DNA of 64,000 nt from Lederbergia citri (GCF_018343625.1 NZ_JAGYPG010000005.1:148931-212930), one strand, 5' to 3'; shown: positions 1-8,878, counted from the first letter of the stretch. Notes: generated from the letters alone by a model not told the origin. Numbers and translations: made by a program.

Positions 1-512
1 ACAGATGCAAACAAACCTTGTACAAATGCCTCCTGCCAAGTCGGGAAATATCTTAAAAAGTGAATGCCAAATACAATTGCCCCAGTTATTTCAATCAGGA
101 TAATAATTTGAAGGATTTCTTTAATCAATTTTACGAGTCCAGATAGAGCGTATTGATTATTATCAACCATGATTAATCGGCGATCTCGCAACCCAATTTT
201 TCTCCTAAAAACCATCCAGAAAAACGTACTGATAGCCATAATGCCAATTCCAGCAAATTGTAAAATGATGATAATAACAAAATACCCGAAAACACTAAAT
301 GTTTCCGCAATATTAAATACAGCCATGCCTGTATCACTAACTACGCTGACAGCCATAAAGATGATATCCATCATACTGAGGTTGACTCCAGGCCTATAGA
401 CTGCAGGGATGCTGAATAATAGAATGGATATTAATACAGCGAGTAAGTAATATCCTGCAATAACATGGGCAGGTGCGAGATTTTCTAACCAGCTGCGAAA
501 TTTCCCCCACAT
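1..512 (-). CDS. TrkH/Ktr-family potassium transporter, N-terminal part (runs off the window)
   Basis: This is the N-terminal 170 residues of a membrane protein beginning MWGKFRSWLENLAP. It shows the M1 helix, the first pore-loop region (AVSVVSDTGMAVF) and the following M2 helix of the TrkH/KtrB superfamily, which carries K+ across the membrane with a cytosolic RCK-type partner. The start at 512 has a GAAGGGA ribosome site about 10 bases upstream. The rest of the gene, with pore loops 2 to 4, lies to the left of the window, so subtype (KtrB, KtrD or TrkH) is unresolved. The filter glycine is visible in the DTG triplet. No RCK gene is in view. Confidence 0.75.
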   Translation of the reverse strand, partial: MWGKFRSWLENLAPAHVIAGYYLLAVLISILLFSIPAVYRPGVNLSMMDIIFMAVSVVSDTGMAVFNIAETFSVFGYFVIIIILQFAGIGIMAISTFFWMVFRRKIGLRDRRLIMVDNNQYALSGLVKLIKEILQIIILIEITGAIVFGIHFLRYFPTWQEAFVQGLFAS

Positions 513-631
513 GGATGACAGATCCCTTCAAATTTTTAATATACCTTATCATAATGAATAATAGGTGTAATTTAAAGTGCTATTTTATACAATTAAAAAT
601 AATTTATCTGCTAAATTTCATAGGGAGTGAA

Positions 632-1315
632 ATGACATTGGAAAATACTATTGCTAATTTAAGTGAGATATATGAGTTAAAACGTAATCCCGAAAATGCA
701 ATATCCATGGAGCAATATATGAAGAACTTATTTCCTTTCCTTGGGATCCGATCACCTGAAAGGAAGGCAATCACTGCAGATTGGTTAAAAAATGTGGGCT
801 TGGTTCCTCATGAATCTTTAACCGCTTTTATAAAGGAACTATGGGATAAACCTGAAAGAGAATATCAATATGTAGCGTTGGATTATTTGATTAAAAAGAA
901 AAAATACCTGCTGGAAACAGATATTGATTTATTGGAATATACAATTATAACAAAGTCGTGGTGGGATACAGTTGATTTAATTGCAAGTCATTTGGTAGGA
1001 GAATTATTTTTAAAACATCCTAATTTAATCAAAACGTATGGAGAAAAATGGATAAGTTCAGATAATATATGGTTGCAAAGAACAATGATTTTATTTCAGT
1101 TAAAATATAAAAACAAAACTGATGAGCAGTTGCTATTTTCAATTATTCAGCGTACTTCTCACATTAATGAATTCTTTATCCAAAAAGCGATTGGCTGGTC
1201 ATTAAGAGAGTATTCAAAAACAAATCCCGAAGCTGTTGCTCAATTTATCGAGGTTAACGAATTATCAAACTTAGCAAAAAGAGAAGGGTTAAAATATATA
1301 GTTAACTACTCTTAA
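632..1315 (+). CDS. DNA alkylation repair protein, AlkD-like HEAT-repeat fold
   Basis: A 227-residue protein, predominantly alpha-helical, with the N-terminal block NLFPFLGIRSPERK and the central TKSWWDTVDLIASHLVG typical of the AlkC/AlkD DNA alkylation repair family. These glycosylases are built from HEAT-like repeats and remove bulky or cationic N3/N7-alkylpurines without base flipping. The reading frame is open much further upstream, but the ATG at 632 is preceded by AGGGAGTGA and begins the conserved region, so it is preferred. The stop overlaps the converging yqhV gene by 14 bases. Confidence 0.85.
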   Translation: MTLENTIANLSEIYELKRNPENAISMEQYMKNLFPFLGIRSPERKAITADWLKNVGLVPHESLTAFIKELWDKPEREYQYVALDYLIKKKKYLLETDIDLLEYTIITKSWWDTVDLIASHLVGELFLKHPNLIKTYGEKWISSDNIWLQRTMILFQLKYKNKTDEQLLFSIIQRTSHINEFFIQKAIGWSLREYSKTNPEAVAQFIEVNELSNLAKREGLKYIVNYS

Positions 1316-1577
1316 CGCCATAAATAATAAACGCAACTCCAAGAAAAATCCAAACAAATTTTCCAAACGCAATTTTATCGGCAAGTCCAATGAGACCAAT
1401 AGTGGTTGTTATAATAAGAATAGTCGGTCCGATTAATGCGAGCGAACTATTAATGATTAATGCTTTTTCTACGTCATTATACTTAATCATTAGAAAGGCG
1501 GCGAATATTTCTACACTTCCGGATAATAAGCGAAGTAGCGCCATCCCGATGACGGCTTTTTCCAATAAAGTAATCAT
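1302..1577 (-). CDS. yqhV: YqhV-like DUF2619 membrane protein
   Basis: A 91-residue membrane protein with three hydrophobic segments and the sequence MALLRLLSGSVEIFAAFLM followed by NDVEKALIIN, which I recognise as the YqhV/DUF2619 family of Bacillus. Function is unknown. In B. subtilis the relative sits next to the spoIIIA sporulation operon; here it stands alone, converging on the AlkD-like gene, so genomic context gives no support for a sporulation role. Start ATG at 1577 has a GGGAGG ribosome site. Confidence 0.8.
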   Translation of the reverse strand: MITLLEKAVIGMALLRLLSGSVEIFAAFLMIKYNDVEKALIINSSLALIGPTILIITTTIGLIGLADKIAFGKFVWIFLGVAFIIYGVKSS

Positions 1578-1769
1578 TCGTATCCTCCCGTGGTTATACT
1601 CGTTTCATTATATGAATTACTTGTCCATATAATCACTGGAAATTGTGAGTGCTTGAAAATAAAGAATTTTTTTCTGTCTATAAAGAGGTTTCTACATAAT
1701 CATTTTTTCTCTTCATAAAATGGACAAGAGAGGTTGTCCGCGGGAGGAGATAGAAGTGATTTTCGGATA

Positions 1770-2387
1770 ATGAAAAAGATCATCCTATCCTATATCTTTT
1801 TGTTTTTTGGCGCATTCTTGCAAGGGATTTCTATGTCCTTTTTTTTATTTCCTCATTCGATTCCCTCAGGTGGTGCGGCAGGTTTGGCACTGCTTGTGAA
1901 TCATTGGTTTGGCTTCCAGCTTGGTTTTTCTTTATGGCTTGCAAATGCCGTTTTTTTACTGTTTGCCTATCAATATTTCGGCTCCTCATGGACGTTTCGC
2001 ACGATTATTTCTGTTGCAACGACCTCGACGACGGTTAGCTTTTTAGCTTCTCAAATTCCGTTTCCTCATATACATATCATTTTAGATATTTTGGCAGGGA
2101 GCCTATTTTTCGGAATTGGGGTTGGAATATTGATTCGGGTTGGTTCGTCGAGTGGAGGGATGGTCATTCCTGCGTTGATGATCGCAAAGTATAAAAATTG
2201 GAGCCCTGGTAAAGTGATGATGGCGATCAATTTATTGATTTTTTTATTAACATCGCTTGTTATCGATTATAAAATTGTCGTATACGCTGTCATTTGCCAG
2301 TTTCTTTCCACTCGTATTATTGACTATATTTACGAGTTAAACATACATAGGTTGGCGCTTTTAACCCCTTCCTGGCGAAAAAAATGA
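1770..2387 (+). CDS. YitT/YitE-family (DUF161) integral membrane protein, short form
   Basis: About 205 residues with five to six membrane segments and the family motifs SIPSGGAAGLALLVNH and GVGILIRVGSSSGG. The protein stops after the membrane domain, without the cytosolic DUF2179 domain that longer YitT proteins carry. Start is uncertain: a good GGGAGGAG site lies at 1742-1749, far from the ATG at 1770, and an in-frame TTG at 1734 also exists. B. subtilis has a YitE protein of this family inside its sulfolactate (yit) cluster, so its position beside the sulfate/ComA operon here is probably meaningful. Transported substrate is unknown. Confidence 0.75.
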   Translation: MKKIILSYIFLFFGAFLQGISMSFFLFPHSIPSGGAAGLALLVNHWFGFQLGFSLWLANAVFLLFAYQYFGSSWTFRTIISVATTSTTVSFLASQIPFPHIHIILDILAGSLFFGIGVGILIRVGSSSGGMVIPALMIAKYKNWSPGKVMMAINLLIFLLTSLVIDYKIVVYAVICQFLSTRIIDYIYELNIHRLALLTPSWRKK

Positions 2388-2412
2388 GAAGATCCGTTAA
2401 GAATCTTCCCAT
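2384..2412 (-). terminator. Rho-independent terminator of the comA-cysC operon
   Basis: On the minus strand, just after the cysC stop, a short stem (GAAGAT pairing with ATCTTC) is followed by a T7 run. On the plus strand the same hairpin lies at the end of the YitT-family gene, so it may serve both converging genes. Confidence 0.55.
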
Positions 2413-2420
2413 AAGCCTTT

Positions 2421-3020
2421 TTACAAGATATCGCTATCTTTTAAATAAGACATAACTAATTGAACCGATTTCTCGATAGTCATTTTGTCTGCTTCAATAA
2501 CAAGTTCGGGATTGATAGGAACTTCATATGGTGAATCGATACCAGTAAAATCTGAGATTTCTCCTAACCTAGCTTTTTTGTATAAACCTTTAGGATCACG
2601 CTTTTCGCATAAATGCAACGGGCAATCCACAAATACCTCTATAAATTCGTTCTGCTCGAACATGTTTCGAACTAATTGTCGATCCTCATAAAAAGGAGAA
2701 ATAAATGCAGTGGAAACGATGTGGCCACTATCTACAAACAGTTTTGCCACTTCACCAACTCTACGAATATTTTCTTTCCGATCTTCTTTTTTAAAGCTTA
2801 AATCTTTGTTTAATCCGTGACGAATATTATCCCCATCTAATACATAGCTTTTAATCCCTTGGTGAAATAATTCAACATCTAAAGCATTAGCCAAGGAAGA
2901 TTTTCCGGAACCAGATAATCCGGTAAACCAAAGGACACAGCTTTTATGGCCATTCCTAAGCTGCCGGTCTCTTTTTGTTACTAACGTATCGTGCCAAACG
3001 ATATGACTGCTTTTCCCCAT
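2421..3020 (-). CDS. cysC: Adenylylsulfate (APS) kinase
   Basis: A 199-residue P-loop kinase: Walker A GLSGSGKSS, the DGDNIRHGL substrate loop and the FISPFYEDRQ segment are those of CysC, which phosphorylates adenylylsulfate to PAPS with ATP in the cytosol. Start chosen at 3020 (MGKSSHIVWH), which has GAAGGTG upstream; an earlier in-frame start at 3053 would overlap sat. It is the last gene of the operon comA-cysH-sat-cysC and most resembles the yisZ position of the B. subtilis sulfolactate cluster. Confidence 0.93.
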   Translation of the reverse strand: MGKSSHIVWHDTLVTKRDRQLRNGHKSCVLWFTGLSGSGKSSLANALDVELFHQGIKSYVLDGDNIRHGLNKDLSFKKEDRKENIRRVGEVAKLFVDSGHIVSTAFISPFYEDRQLVRNMFEQNEFIEVFVDCPLHLCEKRDPKGLYKKARLGEISDFTGIDSPYEVPINPELVIEADKMTIEKSVQLVMSYLKDSDIL

Positions 3021-3030
3021 TTCATCACCT

Positions 3031-4176
3031 TCAATGCAAGATATAGGCTTCATTTAGTCCTTCAATAAGCGTTTCAACTACTTCAGGACGACTAAATTCC
3101 TTTGGAGGATGTTCTCCGTTTTTTAACATTTCCCTTACTTTTGTCCCAGATAAAATTACGTGATGTTCCGAATCATGTGGACATGTTTTTTCGGATGCCA
3201 TGTTTTCGCATTTCTTGCAGTAAAAGCTATGTTCGAAAAATAACGGCTTAATTTCTAATTCATCTTCATCGAAATAACTGAATATTTTTTGCGAGTCATA
3301 AGTTCCGTAATAGTTTCCTACTCCGGCATGATCCCTCCCAACGATAAAATGAGTACAGCCAAAATTTTTCCTGACAATTGCATGGAAAATAGCTTCTCTA
3401 GGGCCGGCATAGCGCATAGCGGCAGGGAATACAGATAAAAATACTCTGTTTTTTGGGTAATAGTTTTCAATTAATATTTGATAGCTTTTCATTCGGATTT
3501 CACTCGGGATATCGTCTGCTTTCGTCTCGCCAACAAGTGGATTTAAGAACAGTCCGTCGACTATTTCTAATGCGGATTTCTGAATATATTCATGGGCACG
3601 ATGGACGGGGTTTCTAGTTTGGAAGCCGACGATCGTCTTCCAGCCCAATTCATCAAATTTTTTTCTTGTTTCTATAGGATCTAAATAAAATGAGGTGAAC
3701 GTTATTTTTTCGGGTTTTTTTATAAGGGTGATTGGACCAGAGATATAGAAATCTTCTCTTTCGAAAAGTTTTCTCACCCCAGGGTGGTTGAGATCTGTCG
3801 TTCTAAAAATGAGATCTGCTTCCATATGTTTGTCGGGTTTAAACTTTTCCTCTACTTCCAACATTCCATAAATCATGTCATTATGAACAAGATTAATCCT
3901 TTCTCCTGCCTCGATTTCTGCTGCCTTCCATTTATCAACTGCTAATGTTATTGGGATGGACCATGGAATTCCATTATTCAATCTCATATTATGGAGGACA
4001 GAATAATAGTCCGCTTTTCCCATAAATCCTTCGAGAGGGCTATAAGCACCATTGGCGATTAACTCCAAATCACTAAGTTCCATATTATCAAGTTCAACAT
4101 AGTTAAGAGAAAGGTCTGCAACAGATGAAAGCTTAATTCGATTAACTAGTTTTCCCCCATGTGGAATAATACTCAA
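3031..4176 (-). CDS. sat: Sulfate adenylyltransferase (ATP sulfurylase)
   Basis: A 381-residue ATP sulfurylase that makes adenylylsulfate from sulfate and ATP. The active-site motifs are clear: QTRNPVHRAHEY (with the HxxH pair) and GRDHAGVG. A CKKC pair and a second Cys/His group near residues 320-335 (CKKCENMASEKTCPHDSEHH) look like the small zinc-binding insertion seen in bacterial homomeric enzymes. The gene is 10 bases upstream of cysC and 18 bases downstream of cysH, so all are surely cotranscribed. Confidence 0.95.
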   Translation of the reverse strand: MSIIPHGGKLVNRIKLSSVADLSLNYVELDNMELSDLELIANGAYSPLEGFMGKADYYSVLHNMRLNNGIPWSIPITLAVDKWKAAEIEAGERINLVHNDMIYGMLEVEEKFKPDKHMEADLIFRTTDLNHPGVRKLFEREDFYISGPITLIKKPEKITFTSFYLDPIETRKKFDELGWKTIVGFQTRNPVHRAHEYIQKSALEIVDGLFLNPLVGETKADDIPSEIRMKSYQILIENYYPKNRVFLSVFPAAMRYAGPREAIFHAIVRKNFGCTHFIVGRDHAGVGNYYGTYDSQKIFSYFDEDELEIKPLFFEHSFYCKKCENMASEKTCPHDSEHHVILSGTKVREMLKNGEHPPKEFSRPEVVETLIEGLNEAYILH

Positions 4177-4194
4177 TATGTTTACCTCCTTTAT

Positions 4195-4905
4195 TCATGT
4201 CTGATGAAGTCCACATTCCAGTTTCGTAGTTCCCGCCCATCGCCCTGATCGAAGGTCGTCTTGATCAAGTACAGCAGAAGTACAAGGCCAACAGCCAATG
4301 CTAGGATAGCCTTGATCATGAAGAGGGTTGTACGGTAAATTATTCAATTGGATATACGTCAAAATATCGTCCCAAGTCCAATGAATTAGTGGACAAATTT
4401 TGATATTCGAAAACTTATGATCTTTATTAATAAATTGGGTATTGCTTCTTGTCGGTGATTGATCCCGTCTTAAGCCTGAAATCCAAGCTTTTGTATTTTT
4501 TAAAGCTTCCTGTAAAGGGAGCACTTTTCGAATATGGCAGCATTGATTCGGATGTTCAGTCCATAATTCATCACCAAACATAGCGGCTTGCTCCCCGACA
4601 GTAATTTTTGGTTTAACCATTTTGATGTTTAGAGTGGGATAACGAAGTTTTACTTTTTCAATTAATTCATATGTTTCAGGAAAATGAAGTCCTGTATCGA
4701 GAAAAATGATATTTGCATGAGGATTTACTTTATTAATTAGATCAATGAGTACGATACCCTCAGCGCCGAAACTGCAAGCATACACAATCTCATCCCCGTA
4801 CTCTTGAAAAGCCCATTTTAAAATATCCATATAATCTGGATATTCATTTGAAATATTTTTAATTTTTTCTTCGTTCCAATTTTCATAGCTTAAAACGTCA
4901 GACAT
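4195..4905 (-). CDS. cysH: Adenylylsulfate/PAPS reductase, thioredoxin-dependent, 4Fe-4S type
   Basis: A 236-residue reductase converting activated sulfate to sulfite. It has the nucleotide loop YACSFGAEG, the paired CC in QCCHIRKVLP and the CWPC pair, which together bind the 4Fe-4S cluster of APS-type reductases, and the C-terminal ECGLH catalytic cysteine. Start at 4905 is favoured by GGGGTGA upstream; a longer frame to 4965 overlaps comA. The iron-sulfur cysteines suggest it can use APS directly, although cysC in the same operon also provides PAPS. Confidence 0.93.
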   Translation of the reverse strand: MSDVLSYENWNEEKIKNISNEYPDYMDILKWAFQEYGDEIVYACSFGAEGIVLIDLINKVNPHANIIFLDTGLHFPETYELIEKVKLRYPTLNIKMVKPKITVGEQAAMFGDELWTEHPNQCCHIRKVLPLQEALKNTKAWISGLRRDQSPTRSNTQFINKDHKFSNIKICPLIHWTWDDILTYIQLNNLPYNPLHDQGYPSIGCWPCTSAVLDQDDLRSGRWAGTTKLECGLHQT

Positions 4906-4925
4906 GTTTTTCACCCCATTTCGAT

Positions 4926-5687
4926 TTAAATGAGCATGTGTTCTCCCATAAAAAACGTTTCGCATCTAAGTCCACAGCGTTGTGCTTCAAGAACTAATAC
5001 ATCACTTAGTTTTACATTTCCTAAATTGACATTAGGTCCGATTTCGTTGATGAAATACATTTGATGTTTTGGTGTTGGAGCTTCAAAGATGATTTTTTCG
5101 TAATCGAGATTTTCTAGTATGTTTGAGATTAAATCCGCATTAATTTTGCCATTTTGGTTATAAATTCCAGAAGTTCCAGAATCTCTTCCTTCTGTAATAA
5201 CGTAATTACAACCAGCATTCAATAAGAGCTCAATTTCTTGCTTCCATTCAGAAATATCCATGTGATGATTGACGTCCTTTGACCCCACCTCAGCAATCAC
5301 ATGAAAATCTTTCAACAAATTAGAAATAATATTTAAGCGTTCCTCAATAGAAATGTCTAATGTTCCAGATGAAACTTCAACCCATTCAATTCCGTGTAGC
5401 TGCAAAAAATGTAAGTATTCCGGAATCTTTTTTTGTAAATAGCATTTTTCAAATAATGTACCGCCACAATAAGGTTTTACATTAAATTCCTTATATAAAT
5501 CGATTTTTTTCTTAAGGTTTGGAGCAACGTAAGCAGAGCCAATACCAATTTTAGCCACATCAATCAGGTGACTATAATCCGTTAATATATTCTTTAATTC
5601 TTCGTAAGGGGTACCTAAATCAATAATGGATGTTAGACCATAAGTTCTTGGTTTTATCGTTCTTTCGGGTAAATGTAAAAAATCCAT
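4926..5687 (-). CDS. comA: Phosphosulfolactate synthase
   Basis: A 253-residue TIM-barrel protein of the ComA family, with IDLGTPYEELK, DVAKIGIGSAY, KPYCGGTLFEK, IEWVEVSSGT and EVGSKDV blocks. ComA adds sulfite to phosphoenolpyruvate to give (R)-phosphosulfolactate; it was defined in archaeal coenzyme M synthesis, and B. subtilis has the homologue YitD. Lying first in a sulfate-reduction operon it is well placed to use the sulfite made by CysH. GAGGAGG precedes the start. No comB phosphatase or comC dehydrogenase is visible in the window, so the final product cannot be confirmed here. Confidence 0.9.
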   Translation of the reverse strand: MDFLHLPERTIKPRTYGLTSIIDLGTPYEELKNILTDYSHLIDVAKIGIGSAYVAPNLKKKIDLYKEFNVKPYCGGTLFEKCYLQKKIPEYLHFLQLHGIEWVEVSSGTLDISIEERLNIISNLLKDFHVIAEVGSKDVNHHMDISEWKQEIELLLNAGCNYVITEGRDSGTSGIYNQNGKINADLISNILENLDYEKIIFEAPTPKHQMYFINEIGPNVNLGNVKLSDVLVLEAQRCGLRCETFFMGEHMLI

Positions 5688-5849
5688 AGGGAAAGTGCCT
5701 CCTCTATTTTTCTAGGTTAGCCTATTCGAAAAATGGGCGAATGTGTAAAGAATGGGCTTTTACCATGGAAAATAGGCATTTGCCCTGTATAAAAAGAGAG
5801 GTGCATTCAAACAATAAACAAGATTCTTGCAGCAGGGGAGAGGACAGCT

Positions 5850-7094
5850 TTGTCTAAGAAAAAACCGAAAGGCGGGACAATTCTTGCAATTAGTTCCATC
5901 CCGCTCATTCTAGTACTTGGAAACTCTATGCTAATTCCCGTATTGCCTAAAATGAAATCAGTATTGGATGTATCTCAATTTAAAATTAGTTTAATCATTA
6001 CTGTTTTTTCCATTGCAGCTGCAATTGCAATTCCAATTTTAGGGTATTTATCAGACCGATTTTCACGAAAGGCCATTATAATCCCTGCACTAATTTTGTA
6101 TGGGAGCGGTGGAATATTAGCGGGAATGGCAGCGGCTTGGTTTTCTAATACCTATACGTGGATTCTCGTCGGGCGGATCATGCAAGGGATAGGAGCAGCC
6201 GGTACCGCTCCGATTGCAATGGCATTGACGGGGGACTTATTTAAAGGAGGAGAGCAAAGTAAAGTATTAGGATTAGTTGAGGCATCTAATGGTGTTGGGA
6301 AAGTAATCAGTCCTATTATCGGTTCTTTATTGGCACTGATTATCTGGTATGCGGCTTTTTTTGCCTTCCCTATTTTTTGCCTTATTTCCATTTTATTAAC
6401 GATATTTTTTGTAAAAGAAAAGAAAAAGGAGGAAGAACCTCCGCCATTTGGGAACTACGTAAAGGGTCTCGCTTCTGTTTTTAAAACAGAGGGTCGATGG
6501 TTATTGGTCGCATATTTGACAGGTGCTACATGCCTTTTTGCTTTATTTGGTATCCTATTTTACATTTCAGATATTTTAGAGAAGGATCATCAAATTGATG
6601 GATTACTGAAAGGAGCGATTTTAGCGATTCCGTTATTGTTCATGACAACAACCTCTTACATTACTGGAACTAAGATCGGGAAAAATATGAGACTCATGAA
6701 AAAATTAATTATTATAGGTTTATTGCTCATGACGGCGTCGTTTTCAACGCTTGTTTTCTTTAAAAGTTTAGTTCCATTTTTTTCAGTGCTAGTCATTAGC
6801 AGCGTAGGAACTGGTTTAGTTCTACCTTGTATTAATAGCTTTATAACAGGTTCTGTTCCTTCTGATAGACGTGGATTTGTAACGTCGCTATATGGTTCCG
6901 TCCGTTTTTTGGGCGTTGCAATCGGTCCACCTGTATACACTGCATTAATGGAATGGTCACGAACAGGTATGTTTTTATCCACCGCTGGCCTGACACTGTT
7001 TGTAGCATTTCTATGTTTAGTGCTCATTCGTGTAGGAAAGAAAGAGCCCAAACAGGAAAGCGATTCGTTGTTTGAAAAATTGGAGTTTACGTAA
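5850..7094 (+). CDS. MFS exporter, YitG-like
   Basis: A 414-residue, 12-helix major facilitator with the motif-A loop GYLSDRFSRKAII and the motif-C-like region GRIMQGIGAAGTAPI of drug/metabolite exporters. Start is a TTG with GGGGAGAGG about seven bases upstream. It is divergent from comA with a 160-base intergenic region. From memory it resembles YitG, the last gene of the B. subtilis sulfolactate cluster, so export of sulfolactate or a related acid is an attractive but unproven role. Confidence 0.85.
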   Translation: MSKKKPKGGTILAISSIPLILVLGNSMLIPVLPKMKSVLDVSQFKISLIITVFSIAAAIAIPILGYLSDRFSRKAIIIPALILYGSGGILAGMAAAWFSNTYTWILVGRIMQGIGAAGTAPIAMALTGDLFKGGEQSKVLGLVEASNGVGKVISPIIGSLLALIIWYAAFFAFPIFCLISILLTIFFVKEKKKEEEPPPFGNYVKGLASVFKTEGRWLLVAYLTGATCLFALFGILFYISDILEKDHQIDGLLKGAILAIPLLFMTTTSYITGTKIGKNMRLMKKLIIIGLLLMTASFSTLVFFKSLVPFFSVLVISSVGTGLVLPCINSFITGSVPSDRRGFVTSLYGSVRFLGVAIGPPVYTALMEWSRTGMFLSTAGLTLFVAFLCLVLIRVGKKEPKQESDSLFEKLEFT

Positions 7095-7108
7095 AGGAGA
7101 GCCACTGC

Positions 7109-7396
7109 ATGGAAATTTATTTTTCACCCGAAATCATGACTCAACATTACCAGCTTCTAAATGTGGTTGATTCAAAAAACAAAGCCGTAGGAAATTTAGC
7201 CGTTTTATTTGATGAAAAAAAACTGTATATATACGGGATACTGGAAGAAGAAGGAGTAGGAGCCGATTTTAAAGATTTGGTCACACCTTACGTAAAAGGC
7301 ATAGCAAAAGCGAATCCAGAAGCTGATATCTATTCTTGTCTGTACGTTGGATGTAAGAAAATAGAATTATTAGAAGAGGAACAGGAGAAGAAGTGA
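7109..7396 (+). CDS. Hypothetical 95-residue soluble protein
   Basis: Not recognised. A small acidic protein with a mixed alpha/beta pattern (strands such as AVLFDEKKLYIYGI and a C-terminal KKIELLEEEQEKK tail). It starts 14 bases after the MFS stop, with AAAGGAGA at a good distance, so it is almost certainly translated from the same message. A repeat array begins about 95 bases downstream. Confidence 0.75.
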   Translation: MEIYFSPEIMTQHYQLLNVVDSKNKAVGNLAVLFDEKKLYIYGILEEEGVGADFKDLVTPYVKGIAKANPEADIYSCLYVGCKKIELLEEEQEKK

Positions 7397-7490
7397 ATTC
7401 TGGAAGTCCGTCCAAGGATATGACGAGTGGTAATGGCAATTACGATGGAACTCATTCGTATTTCCAATTACATAGAAGAATTTTGCCTTA

Positions 7491-7789
7491 ATTATCGATG
7501 AAACAGTGTGATTTAAAATTTCATCGATAATTTCTTCTTTATTCTCGAGGAAACTCTTTGGCGATTTCAATTTGATCGATAATTTTAAAGAAATTCTCGA
7601 CAAAACACTGTGATATTTTGAATTCATCGAGAATCCTACCCTAATTCTCGATGAAACATTATGATTTTATATTTTCATCGATAATTCCTTCTTTATTCTC
7701 GATGAAACTCGTTACGATTTCCATTTCATCGAGAAATCTTTTTAATTCTCGATGAAGATTGAGTGAATTTCAATTTTCTTTGAGAATCC
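7491..7789. repeat. Tandem repeat array A, about six units of about 51 bp
   Basis: Six direct units start near 7491, 7541, 7593, 7644, 7695 and 7745, giving spacings of 50, 52, 51, 51 and 50 bases. Each unit begins ATTCTCGATGAAAC and contains TTTCATCGA(G/T)AAT about 30 bases on, so each can fold as a stem of ATTCTCGATGAAA with TTTCATCGAGAAT, within or across unit borders. There is no spacer between units and no sustained reading frame. It fills most of the gap between the hypothetical gene and the TSUP carrier. Confidence 0.9.
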
Positions 7790-7918
7790 AAACTTGACTC
7801 AATCCCAAAAGATTAAGTCCAATCCCTGGCTTATCTTTTTTTATTTATTAGGTCACCATGCAATAGGCGTATACATAAATTGGGATAGAAGTCTAGTCAA
7901 AGGTTTGGGGTGTGCCTG

Positions 7919-8680
7919 ATGAGTATTGGCATTATTGTAATGGGGTTATTTGTTGGTTTTTTAGTTGGATTAACTGGAGTTGGGGGAGCGGCTTTATTAA
8001 CTCCAATATTAGTATTATTGGGAATTAGTCCATCCATCGCGGTTGGAACCGATCTTGCATATAATTCAATCACAAAATTATTCGGTTCTTTTCAGCATTG
8101 GCGTCAAAAGACAATTAATTTTCAATTAGCAAAATACCTTGCGATTGGAAGTGTTCCGAGCGCGATTTGTGCCGTAGGTATGCTTCATTTATATGATTCT
8201 TTTTTCCATAATCAAGAAGAGTTGATTAAACATGCGTTAGGGTATGCCCTGATATTAGTTGCACTCACCACTTTATTTAAAACATTTAATAAGAAAAAAT
8301 ATGAAACGAAGCTACAGCAGAAACCATTACATGAAAAAAGAACATTAACGATTACAATAGGAGTTGTTCTAGGATTTATTGTCGGATTAACGTCAATTGG
8401 TTCTGGGTCAATGTTTGCTATCGCCATGCTTTATTTTTATAAAATGAAGCCCTCAGAATTAGTAGGAACAGATATTGCCCATGCATTCTTATTAGTGACA
8501 GCAGCAGGGCTAATGCACGCCGGTATAGGAAATGTTGATTACGTATTAATGTTCAATCTTTTAGCAGGCTCCATCCCAGGTGTCCTTTTAGGAAGTACGT
8601 TTTCATCCAAGCTTCCAGCTAAACCATTACGAGCCATCATTGCAGTGATGATCTTAATTAGTGGGTATAAGCTTATTTAA
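7919..8680 (+). CDS. TSUP (TauE/SafE) family anion carrier
   Basis: A 253-residue membrane protein with two repeated halves, each starting with the family glycine motif (GFLVGLTGVGGAALLTP and GFIVGLTSIGSGSMFAI), as in sulfite/sulfonate exporters of the TSUP family. Eight hydrophobic segments are visible. ATG at 7919 follows GGGGTG; an in-frame GTG at 7910 is possible. Its nearness to the sulfate/phosphosulfolactate genes suggests a sulfite, sulfate or sulfonate substrate, but TSUP substrates cannot be read from sequence. Confidence 0.88.
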   Translation: MSIGIIVMGLFVGFLVGLTGVGGAALLTPILVLLGISPSIAVGTDLAYNSITKLFGSFQHWRQKTINFQLAKYLAIGSVPSAICAVGMLHLYDSFFHNQEELIKHALGYALILVALTTLFKTFNKKKYETKLQQKPLHEKRTLTITIGVVLGFIVGLTSIGSGSMFAIAMLYFYKMKPSELVGTDIAHAFLLVTAAGLMHAGIGNVDYVLMFNLLAGSIPGVLLGSTFSSKLPAKPLRAIIAVMILISGYKLI

Positions 8681-8701
8681 GCTAGTTGGTGGGGATTACA
8701 A

Positions 8702-8857
8702 ATGCTCAAAAGTTTAGCGTTGACGTTGCTCCTTCTGCTGGTTCCTTTAACGCTCTTAGGAGCAATACAAGCTGGAGTAGAAGGCATGCTTGATTATTTT
8801 TCAAAGAAAGAAAATTTCATAGTAGACATAAATGGAAAAGCCAATCACAAGTTTTGA
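8702..8857 (+). CDS. Small membrane protein, 51 residues
   Basis: A short frame starting MLKSLALTLLLLLVPLTLLG, then an amphipathic tail with FSKKENFIVD. It begins 21 bases after the TSUP stop, with GGTGGGG upstream, and ends inside the left arm of the terminator hairpin. One N-terminal membrane segment is evident. No family recognised; translation is plausible but unproven. Confidence 0.45.
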   Translation: MLKSLALTLLLLLVPLTLLGAIQAGVEGMLDYFSKKENFIVDINGKANHKF

Positions 8858-8878
8858 AGAATTGTGATTGGCTTTTTT
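8836..8878 (+). terminator. Rho-independent terminator after the TSUP unit
   Basis: Strong hairpin: AAAGCCAATCACAA pairs with TTGTGATTGGCTTT across an 11-base loop and runs into T6. It overlaps the 3' end of the 51-residue frame. Confidence 0.92.

Noticed and set aside
7491..7789. CRISPR array
   Set aside because: Units are joined end to end with no unique spacers, and repeats differ from each other; no cas genes are present. The same holds for the arrays at 39.3 and 47.6 kb.
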